Below, one piece after another: positions 46,301 through 58,300 of a stretch of 64,000 bases of DNA. The first letter of the stretch is position 1; each line of letters starts with the position of its first letter. The stretch is taken from contig NC_085127.1 in NCBI RefSeq assembly GCF_030269925.1, positions 9,245,501-9,309,500 on the forward strand, given 5' to 3'. The notes under the pieces are model-generated. The model saw only the letters and a list, made by a program, of their open reading frames with translations. It was not told where the DNA came from and did no database searches. A program made the position numbers and the translations under genes. Source of the DNA: Bombyx mori. Its lineage: Eukaryota; Arthropoda; Insecta; Lepidoptera; Bombycidae.

Positions 46301-49300
46301 AACTACGCAACGGATGATGATGACGGATTGATGCGGTTTTTTTAAATAGATAGAGTGATTGAAGAGGAAGGTTTATATGTATAATAACATCCATTACATA
46401 GTGGAGAAATCAATAATAAATTACAGCTTCCGAAGCGAAGCGAGGGCGGGTTGCTAGTATATTATAGTTTAATCAACAAAAACGTAACAAAAGCTGGAGT
46501 AACGAGGGTGTAAAACAACCAACAAACATATTATTACAACTACTCTGTTCTGAGTATACGACTGTAGAGACAATTTAATCTAATAAATCTTACTATCACA
46601 CTTTGAAACTTAAGTTACCATATTCCACTAACTGAAGTGTTATATTGAGCTGTTGCAAAGTCACGTTCCGGTTTGAGAGATGGGACAGCCGTTTAACAGT
46701 AACAGGTACAGGTATAATGCAGTTGCGGCTTTGTAAATCATTTCTAAGGGTTTGATTCACGTTATGTGCAGGCTATAGTATCCATTTACGAAGAGGTAGT
46801 CAGTACAGCTATAGTAGTAAGTAAATAAAGTTTTTTCATTTTAACATTAGTATTGTGAGCTAACATGAAAAATATAACTGTCTTTTTATTACGTTGACAT
46901 AGAATCTTGAATTTTTATATAATTTTCGTTCACTGTATGCCTTAGTATGTGGAATAAGTTATGTAAACTAGATACATCTACTCATTCCTGAGAAAAACGA
47001 CGACGACGAACCGACCAACAATAAAATTATACTATAAGGAATCCGTTTTTTTTCTGCGGGGATTGGAAATCTTAAAGTTGATCTGGAAACCAAACCTTGA
47101 AAAATAAGATTTAAAAAATTTATGAGAAACACAAATTTTAATATTTCTCCCATTTGGTAGGAGAATTTTAGTACAGGAAATACTGAAAAGAAGGGTAACA
47201 CAATAGAGGCATAATCGGTGTGTAAGTGACATGCGCGCTACGGACGGATGGCGCTGTTTGTAGGCAGGGAGAGGAGTAAAGGAGTCTCGTAGGCACGCCG
47301 ACTGAGAGCGCGCGTGCGGATCACGCGGCTCGTGGCGCGTCGCGTGGTACCGGAGCCGGCGGAGTGGCCGCACGTAGCGGCGCCCGGCATGGGGCGGCGG
47401 TAACGGCGCGGATGTGCGCGCGCTCCGAAGCTGTCGAACTCGAGGTGCTGGGCGCGGAGGGCAGCGAAGCTCGGGTGCCGCCGCGTCCGCTGCGCCTCTC
47501 TCTCCTCGAGTTGCTCGGCAAGCTGGTACGTCGCGATCAGCCCGCGCCGTCGCACCGCCGCGCCAAACACAATCATCGCTTTCGCACCTTCGTTTCATGC
47601 GGTCGGTATCTATTGATTCCTCGTATGTCATCACGTCATACCGATACGGCTTATTGAATTTTAGCTTCGCTCCATGCACATGCCTCCTTTGTAGTGAGCT
47701 ATATTATTATGTAGGTTATGAGCTAATTCATAAACAAGTATCAATGTAAAATGTCGGTACATATATCGTCCTCTTCAATGAATGACTTAGACGTATTATG
47801 AAGTTTGTGGTGGCATGGTGGCACAATGAAGTGGAGGATATTATGGCCAAGGTCGGTGTCGGGTATTCGTTGCACGGTCAAACAGTGCGGGTTGGATCGA
47901 CACAACGCTTCAGAACTTCGCGTATGACCCCGCGCTCTGTATCGATTGCCAGCCGGTTTCACTTCACTAAATTTAATTATAATGCATTTATGTTTTACTT
48001 TAACACCGACATTATATTTACACGTAATATCGTCACAAATGTAAGTGATAAATGTCAATAACAATGGAAGTCCACCTGTTGTTAATATTAAGCTATCAGA
48101 GGTTAACTTGGAATATACCGTTGATTACCGTATGATTGTACAGTATGATCACAACTGCATATTAACATCACGTTACAGGATTGCATAATAAAATAATTTA
48201 AAGATGGGTTATTATGATAGTCAAGCTAAAAAATCAGTCCCATGTCATAATATTATATTTTATGTTACATTATTTGCTAGGCAGTAGCTTGGCTCTGACG
48301 TCCTTGAGCGATGGTAACCTGTCACCATCAGGTGGGCCGTATGCTCGCCTGCCTGCGGGCAATAAAAGAATAATAATTGTAGAAACATTTACAAATAAAT
48401 TTTATTAATTTCGAAATATGAACCGTATTTCACATATTTGTATTGTAAATTCCTCTAACCAAGCCTCAAAATGAAAAGATCTAGCATCTGCTAATTTAAA
48501 ATTGGTATCAATGGTATTCATTGTGCGAGACGTTATGTACCCACGCCCCATTTACAACAAAAGATAAAGTTCAATGTACGTATTAGTGACTCATCTCAAG
48601 AAAGGGGTTCTTGAATATTATCACATTTTGGAATCCTAGTCTAGAGTTTGTCTGATAGACATTCCACATTGACAATAGCAAGAGTAGACTGGACAAAATA
48701 GCAAAGGTTAATTAAAAAAACCATAAAGCAAAATTCATTGTTCTTGTTATCATTTTAAATATTATGTATTAAATGTATGGGTTTAAATATATTATCGTAC
48801 TCTAAGAGTTTATCTGATTGAACTTCATACAGTATGTTTTTGCTATGAACGTCCAATAAGTGGCCCGAGAATCGTTTCAGTAAATGGGTCTATTTCAAAC
48901 ACATCAAAACGTGACAAGGAATCACTAGTTTCTTCTCTAAATAGTTCAAAGTAAAGTAGCTGTCTGCCTGTTTTTTTTTCCACTCTAAACCATTCAACCG
49001 ATTTTGATACGAATTTCATTAATAGAAAGAGCGATAAAGGAGGTTTTCATATATAATTTGTAAATAGTTTGGACGAAATGGCTGAATTATTACGGTATAA
49101 ATAAAAAAAAAACTGTTCTCGGACGCTCACATGCCTGACGGTAGCTAAATCTTAAATTAAGATATACAGTAAAATCTGTTTACTCATAGATCATCTTCTC
49201 TATTCGTTCGCCCTTCATCCGATTGAATTAAAACTTCGCTGTAGTCGTCGATTGAGTTGTTGTTGTCACGATTGCATACGCGTGTCGTTTTCACGAAGGA

Positions 49301-52300
49301 CTGTATTTTAATACATTTCTTTGTAGTAATCAGAGCGAAACGCTATTTATAGCCTATTTAGCGTTAAACATTAGTTTCGCCACTGAATAATTATATTCAA
49401 CTATGTTATATTTGTTTGTTTGTTAATTACATTTCAAGGTAGCCGAGAATTATTTTTCGCTTATTTAGAACACATATCGTATGGCGGATTTTATAGCTTG
49501 CAGTCTTCTTTGAAAATGAAATGTCCTGTTATTAGTCAACAGACGTCCACTGCTGGTTGGATACAGGTCTCATCTGATATTACCCGCAGGGTGTGGCTTT
49601 GTGTTGCCATAATGAAAATATAGGCCAATTTCGTTGTACAAATAAACGATTATAATTTCTTTCTACAGTCCAAACAACTTTAATAATATGGTAAATATTA
49701 AACAAGTCACAATTTTTATCGTTTAAATTCAACGTAATTTATTGTAATAATTGTTAATGAAACTTACTGGTGGTAGGACCTCTTGTTAGTCCGCGCGGAT
49801 AGGTACCACCGCCCTGCTTATTTCTGCCGTGAAGCAGTAATGCGTTTCGGTTTGAAGGGGTGGGGCAGCCGTTGTAATGTACTGAGATCTTAGAACTTAT
49901 ATCTCAAGGTGGGTGGCGCATTTACGTTATAGATGGCCATGGGCTCCAGTAACCACTTAACACCAGGTGGGCTGTGAGCTCGTCCACCCATCTAAGCAAT
50001 AAATAAATAAAATGTGATGTTACAAAGTCCGGGGCGTTGCCTGTAGTTAAGTCATAAAACAGATTCAAATACTTGAATTTGCAAGTCAAGGGCAAGCAAG
50101 ACCTTTTGTTTGATGTTTTTGCACCGCGTTACCGAAATTATCCGGTAGCACAGTTAATGTCGCTAAACATTCGAGGCTTAACCGTGAACTTCCATTCAAT
50201 GATTCTGATGATTACGAAAATAACTACATCATCCACACCTTGTTGAGTTTGTTTACATTTTTCATATTATTCTGGTACTTTTTAAAGGTCAATAACGTTT
50301 GCCCTAAATTGAGTACAATATTAACAAGTACAAATTTAACGGCCATCTCGTGTAGTGGTAAATGACATGGTCACTACACAAGGGGGTCGCGGGTTCGAGT
50401 CCAGCCAAGGGAAGATATTTGTATGATAAATATAAAATGTCTTTTCCAGGTTTATGGATGTATATTAAATATATGTATGTGTATAATAAAGATCTTACAT
50501 TTATTTCCGCTATCTAGTACCTGTAACACAAGTTCTTTACGAACTTAGCACGGGACCAGTTAACGTGGCGTGATTGTTAGTAAATATTAATTTATATATT
50601 ATTTGTTTATTATTTAATATTTAAGGTTGGTGTAAAACCAAAACATTTCAATACAAAAAAATTGTAATAGCACATACTTAATTAATTATGAGAAGCATAT
50701 AAACTCAATTTAAGTATTTGAATGCAAATATGAAACACGAAGCGGAGTCATTGTACTTTCAATGATGAAGTAATGCGATTTGTCATCATATGAATAAATG
50801 TACAATATACAAATTAAATGCAAGACTAGGTACGAGTCAACGAAAATAATCACTGAACTAATAAATAATAAATAAATAAATACATCCATAACCCTGGAAA
50901 AGAAATTTATATTTATCATACAAATATCTTTCCTTGGCGGGATTCGAACCCGCGACCCCCTTGTGTAGTGACCATGTCACTTACCACTACACCAGACGGA
51001 ATAGTCTTCAAAAACTCTTAAAAGAATTTTGTATTAAAATTATGTAGTAGAATAAAAGTAGATAAAAATTAGTTTCCTTAATATTTGTTATAGCATTTAT
51101 GTAAAACGCAGTAGGTACCTACACGGATTGTGCTCTCAGAACCAACGAAAATCATTAAAATTAAATGTTTTCTAATGGATATGACCTTAATGTGATTCAA
51201 ATGTTCTTCTCTGATAACTTTAAATAGGTACCCTGTATGATAGTGCCGTCTTTTTTTAATTATGAATTGAAATGAAATTGTTTAGTTGGAAACTCAAATA
51301 AGTTTCACTAATAATGCCGACATTAAAACCAGAAAATACCCGTAAAATGGTTTTCTGTAAGCAAACAAAGTAAGTATTATTTTAATCTAATAACATCAAC
51401 ACGAAATCTCGATTACTTATTGGTCGTGATTGAAAAACAGTTTTATGGTTTAGCTTTAACATATTCATTGTTGTAAATTGATTACTTCGTTATCTTTACA
51501 ATTTTAATTTAAATACTGTTATCGTTTTCTTGACCACGGATATCGGGTGACGTTTAAAAATTCGTCAAAACTATTTTTTAACAATGCGTCAATCTTTTGT
51601 AATAATAGATTCTATAGGTAATTGCTTTATAAGGCTATATAAAAAAAAACTAGCACCAGTAGTATTTTCATTTACAATTAGGTAGTCAATTAACAATTAA
51701 AAAAAATGTATTTAATTTGATTTTTGTTTTGTTTTTTTTCTTAAATTTTTATTATTTACTAGTTTTACTAATTTATACCATATTCTAAGTATGTACACAC
51801 GTAATTAGCCTTCAATCCCGCAAAGAACCAGGGGGAAACGGGGGTGACTGAAAATCAGCGCTGTTCGATTTATCAACCTCGAACAGCAATAGCTGAGCCA
51901 CCTCCTTTTGCCTTTTTCTCTTTTTTTTCTTTTTCTTTTCTTTTATTTGTATTCCATTTTATTTTCTGTGATGAGAAAGGCAATAAATGATTTTTATTAT
52001 TATTATTATTATTTATTGAATCAGCTGAATTTGATTAAATGTTGAATTAATCTTAACACGATTGTAGTAAAAATGTTACTATAACGCGATGAGACGTGAC
52101 ATTGTAACGGTACATAGTATACATGTCCCTGAAAATGTCATTAGTCGTAAACGGAGAGAAGATCGATCGTCGTCCCTATGGCGCCGTCGAGACGAACTCG
52201 CCCTATTTGCCTCCACCATAACTCAACAATTCGCAACTAAGTCTATTATATGTATTAAAAAAAATCGTGTCTTTAACTGAACACAGATAATATTTGAAAC

Positions 52301-55300
52301 ATAAATACTATATTATTATGTTATTCCCTTAAAAAAAAATTGAAACGATTCAGCCTATGGATGGCACTCAAACAATTTCAGCAATCGTGAATAAGTAACC
52401 TATTTTGTTGAAGTAAGTAATTTACGATAATATTGATTTCTTGTTGCTCTCAAATTGTAATTCTTTAATATTAAAATTTTTTTTTCAATACCTTTAAGCA
52501 CGTAATGCTGTATTGGATTATTAATTTTGTAAATAATTAAATATATGTCTAATAAATTTAGTACTAAAAACACATTTCTGAACTAATACTAGTATAATAT
52601 ACTATACCTAGTCAGGTCATAAATTCTGTCACATGTTTAATGTAAAATAATTGAAACAAGTTTAGTCATTATGTAACCATTCATATACCAAAATGAACTT
52701 AACAAAACATAGATTCTTATGACACTAAAGTTTATTCAAAATGACCTCCGTGATTTTGAATACAGGCCTTTAATCTGCGCGGCCAGTCGTCTATCGCAGC
52801 ACGAACGAGGTTCATGTCAATTTCGGCGGCTGCCTTAATCAAGGATGTCTTGAGTGACTCCAAATTGGGATGAGGCTTTGAGCACGCCTTTTCCTCCAAG
52901 TGTTGCCATATCTTGTAATCTAACGGATTCAAATCTGGACTGGAGGAGGGCCAGTCTTCATGTCGGATGAAGTCGATTTCACGCGCCGCCAGCCAGTCTT
53001 GTGTGCTCTTCGCTCTATGAGCTGGCGCCGAATCTTGTTGGAATACCCAGTGCCTGTTATTGAACATGGTATGAGAAACAGGTTCCACAAGGTTCGTCAG
53101 GACTGTATTTTGATACACAACTGCATTCGTTTTTACACCTTTCTCACAAAAATGTACCTCTGTTAAGCCCCAATAAGAAACTCCCAACCATACCATGAGC
53201 GAGGATGGAAAATGACCTCGTTGGACACGCGGAATACGGTTGCTCGCTTCTTCACTACTGTGTGCGTACACCTTATCATTTTGTTTGTTGTAGCTCTCTT
53301 CTACGGTAAAAAATTTTTCATCCGAAAAAAGAATTTCCCGATATTTTTTTCCCGCGTACCGCTTTCACAAACCGCGGCATCTCTTCAGTCTCAGGTCCAT
53401 TAGACGAGCATTCAAACGATGTCCTGTTTTTCTTCGATATGCCCGAAGCCCTAAGTCTTCATTTAACACCCTTTTCACCGTGGTTCTGCTTAACCCCATC
53501 TGAAGGGCCAACAGTTTCTGCTTACGTTTGGGATTTCTTTGAATTCGCGCCTTCACAGCTTTTATCACTGCTGGAGTCCTAACAGACCGAGGGCGACCAC
53601 TTCTTGACCTGTCATCTACACTAGTCTTCATTGTATCGTTTGATGGTACGATAAACGAATCTTTTGGTTATATTCAAAATTTTCAGTATGTTAAAAATTT
53701 GAATTGGCGCGTAACCGCAACGATGCAACGCAATAACTGCAACACGGTCTTCTTTAAGCGTCCACTCCATATTTAAAAATGAGTAAAATTCTAAAAGTAT
53801 ACATTTTTATTTTCATGAACAATTCGAAATTCGAATTCAATAAACTTTTTTGTGGCCAGCATTCTAAAAGAAAAGTTTTTACTGTGTGACAATACTTATG
53901 ACCTGACTAGTTATATAATATACTAAATACTATATATTTTTTAAACATAAAAACTGTATGTATAAGCTGCTTCCCTTAAAAAAAATTGAAATTGGTATAA
54001 AAATTGTTATACAAATAACAATATCAGAAACGATTCAGCCTATGGATGGCACTCAAACAATTTCAGCAATCGTGAATAAGTAACCTATTTTGTTGAAGTA
54101 AGTAATTCACGATAAGATTGATTTCTTGTTGCTCTCAAAACCTAATTCTTTAGCATATTAATTTTTTTTTCAAGACCTTTTGGCACGTAACGCTGTATTG
54201 GATCATTAATTTAGTAAATATAATCTATACATATAAATAAAATTGGAGTGTCTGTTTGTAATATTCAAATAACCGCTTTTTACTACATGCATATGAATAT
54301 ATATACGGTACATAAACCAAAATAACATTTTTTACCATTTTTGTCTGTCTGTCTGTTTGTTCCTGCTAATCTCTGGAACGGCTGGACCGATTTTGACGAG
54401 ACTTTCACTGATAGGTAGATGATGATATAAGGAGTAACTTAGGCTACTTTATTTAGACTAGCTTCGCCCCGCGGCGTCACCCGGTCACGTCAAGTTAACA
54501 TCGCGGGACTCAGTTATCAATAATAAAATTTAATGATTCCGAAGCGAAGCGAGGGCGGGTCGCTAGTAATAAAATATATTTCTAATAAATTTAGTATTAA
54601 AAACACATTTCTCAACTAATACTAGTATATATACTAAATACTATATATTTCTTTGAATAATCGGATTATTATTATTTTAAACATTCTACTTGCAAAAACC
54701 TACATTATATTATTATAGCATTATATTATTATATTATTTTACTCTTCCGTTAGCAAATTATATTATTATTGGGATGGAATGATTGTGGAACGACCGTGGA
54801 ATGATCGAATTAAATACTGTACAGAGAAAGGTCTATCTTTCAAATTATTCAATTAACGGTTCAAAGTAGATTCGGTGACCTTGATTTAAATTTTTCGAAT
54901 TGTGTTAGTTCAATTTCGACTTTATTTAGTTTCCCTAAAAATTGATCAGTTACTTTAACTAGTGAATTATCATTGACACCAAAATGTGTCCATTTAAAAA
55001 ACGGTGGTTTTGTAATCCTTAATTATCTGTACCATAGACACTACCAATTAATAATACATTGATGCGTAACTCAAAGTAAAGTCAATAATGTATTTTTCTT
55101 AGTAGGGAGTATCAAATAACATAAACTCTAAAGATTATTATTTACTGGTGGCAGGACCTCTTGTGAGTCCGCGCGGGTAGGTACCACCCTGCCTATTTCT
55201 GCCGTGAATCAGTAATGCGTTTCGGTTTGAAGGGTGGGGCAGCCGTTGTAACTATACTTGATACCTTAAAACTTATATCTCAAGGTGGGTGGCTCATTTA

Positions 55301-58300
55301 CAGTGTAGATGTCTATGAGCTCCAGTAACCATTTAACACCAGGCTGTGAGCTCGTCCACCCATCTCAGCAATAAAAGAAATAATATCATTAAGTAGTTCA
55401 TAAATGTTGCAAACTTTTGGAAAATGTATCGCGCTTCTCACCCGCCAAATAAAAATATGTAACTGAAGAAAGATAATTTTGATGCACATGCACATTTCGT
55501 AGTATTTTAAACAAGAACAAACAATATGGTGTTTTCTATATTTGGTTTTTATTTAACATAAATAACTGTGGTATTCATTACACTTAAATTTTTAAATGAA
55601 AGTAGCATTAACTTTAAGCACTTGAATAAATTGAATGAGATTTTGATGTAGCTTACAATTAACTCAGCATTATAAAGCAAGAAAATGGAACGTCACAATG
55701 GGTTCATAGAGAGTAGAATGGTATTTGAATGCATCTTGTTCTAGTCCCCGTTATTTGCGTCGAGGCACGTTTGCCTCGTATTATGTAAAGTGTTCAAAAG
55801 AGAGGGATCTTTTATATAAGTATACATACAATAAATACCAGAAGCCGTCGTGGCCTAAAGGATAAGACGTCCGGTGCATTCATGTTGAAGCGATGCACCA
55901 GTGTTTGAATCCCAGGCGGGTACCAAATTTTCTAATGAAATACGTACTCAACGAATGTTCACGATTGACTTCCACGGTGAAGGAATAACATCGTGTAATA
56001 AAAATCGAACCCGCAAAATTATAATTTGCGTAATTACTGGTGGTATGACCTCTTGTGAATCCGCGCGGGTAGGTACCACAACCCTGCCTATTTCTGCCGT
56101 GAAGCAGTAATGCGCTTCGGTTTGAAGGGCGGGGCAGTCGTTGTAACTATACTGAGACCTTAGAACTTATATCTCAAGGTGGGTGGCACATTTACGTCGT
56201 AGATGTCTATGGGCTCCAGTAACCACTTAACACCAGGTGGGCTGTGAGCTCGTCCACCCATCTAAGCAAGAAAAATAAGCAATAAAAAAACATATATTAC
56301 GTTTAAAAAATTAAAAGTGTTCAGGAGTATTTTATTCATCACAAGTACCACTGAGCCATTATCAATAAAAAATGGCAACTTAAATAGGTGATCCATTGGC
56401 GAAAAAATATTATCGCGCTACAGAATATCCCATCCCAAAAGACTAAATTGCTAATGGATCACTTAAAATACTGAGGTATTAACTGCACTGACTACTCCAT
56501 TTGGAAATAAGATAATATAGCTATAAAATTAATATTAGAGTCACTCTAAGAAAAGAAAAAAACTGGAAAATGTTTTCCCAACGCCGCTGCGTCAGTCACG
56601 AATCGACTGTACGCTACAGTTGTGGTAATGTTTAAACATTTAGAATGTTTCCTAATTTGGTATGTATTCTGTAATTGTTAACCGCCGCGCCTTCGTTAGC
56701 TGAGCAATCAATCACTTGCCTAAAACAATATGATTTTTAAAACCGCTTTCTGACTTATTTGGAACGTGACTATCTTGTCGAAATTAATTAAGAAATCCTA
56801 ATAAATAAATCTAGGGTCTCTCACGCCCCGCGATGACTATTATTAAGTGTTTGAAATACACCATTTTGTTAACACCCTATTTATTTTCATTAAAATTTAT
56901 AAAGACTGTGAAACTCGGCTACGTTCCGCTGTCACTATCACTAATCGTCTAAAAAACTACTCTTGATCTACTCTTGAAAGATATCTTGAACCTAAATGCG
57001 CGGTAGCTGTCGTACGTTGATTGTAATAAGTCAAAACCTTTTTTATATTGCCAAAAACTGTATTAACTTTCATCAAAATCGAATAAATAGTTTTTCTAAT
57101 GCATTTATTCGATACACACATTCGATATACATACAGGATAAATACAATCATTAAGTTTCGCTAAGCGGCCTCTGGTGCCGTGGTAAGCAAGGTCATGGTG
57201 TAAAAAAAACCCAGTCTCGTTCTATCCCAAAGCAGTCAGCGTTCCAGATTAAGGAGTGGGACAGTTGGTAACCATTACAAGTGAGAGTTTCTCCTCATGT
57301 CACATGGTTAGATGGCGACATTCTTCGCTTCAGCATTTCATCAAATAAAAGCGAACTAAATCACCTTGGTTATTATTTTAAAGAATTTTTTGCGGTTCCG
57401 ATATTATATCGGTTAAGTTATTGTTTTAGGCAGCAAATTATCTTCATCAAGACCTATGAATGCCTATTTACTATAATAGTGTATACAGGTATGTGCTACT
57501 GTGGTAGTAGCATAATATGTCTTTAACCCTGTCTCTGTCTATAACCTGAAGCCGCTATTCCGATTATACTCACACTTTTTAAATTGGGTGGCGGCATTCC
57601 CAGATGCTAGGATTGCGCATGCAGCAGATGGGTTCCCATGGCCGTGGACTATGAGTGAAAACATCCTTATATTGTATTTATTTTGTTACAGAAAATGAAC
57701 GAAGAATCAAAGCGAATAACAGGGAATATAACGCGCAGTTTCGTTATGCCGTAAGTGGAAAAAATTATAATACCTTTGTTTTTGAAACAGATTTCCGTGA
57801 ATGTTTTCTTGAAGTTTTCGATCGAATTTTAATTTTTGCTGTCATGACTGATCTTGTTTCATATTTTCATAATAATAGTTGGATAAGTCAAGTAGAGACA
57901 TTCACAGAGAGTGTTCACGGCTTCCAGCGTTAGGCAGCGGTTTGGCTCTGCCTTTGACATTGCTGAAGTCCATGGGCGACGGTAACTATTCACCATCAAG
58001 CGGGCCATATGCTCGTCTGCCTGCTTACAAGGGCAATAAAAAAAAATAAAAAGATAAAAAATCAGCTCTCCGATGGTATTACTAAACGGGCTCATGCTTT
58101 ATTAAGAATTATTACGACAATTAATTATTCTAACTAGCAGTCCCGCAGTAGTCGAAATTCGACTATAATTAATTGGAATTGTAAGTTTGTACACTATTAT
58201 GATTGTATTTTCAACGCCAGGACTACACTATAGAAAAATATTTATAAAGACAAACAATATTTAATCTATTCTCAATTTGACCACAGACGTCAAGAACAAA

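Larger units (their letters stand above)
52323..54655. repeat. Tandem duplication, each copy interrupted by a different transposon
   Basis: Copy A (52323-52610 plus 53910-53945) and copy B (53970-54223 plus 54567-54655) share CGATTCAGCCTATGGATGGC, ACTCAAACAATTTCAGCAAT, AACCTATTTTGTTGAAGTAA, AAACACATTTCT and ACTAATACTAGTATA. Without the inserts each is about 330-345 bp. Copy A holds the mariner and copy B the Helitron, at different points of the unit. Copy B also has about 40 extra bases near its start. Confidence 0.88.

Noticed and set aside
47032..47679. 215-codon reverse-strand open frame across the CpG-dense block
   Set aside because: It is Arg/Ala/Pro-rich, as expected of any frame in GC-rich DNA. 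It runs on into AT-rich sequence with no domain or splice logic.
55850..55920. tRNA-like sequences with A and B boxes at the heads of Bm1 copies and at 50339 and 50845
   Set aside because: They are fused to SINE bodies with A-rich tails and lack paired acceptor stems, so they are SINE promoters and not tRNA genes.
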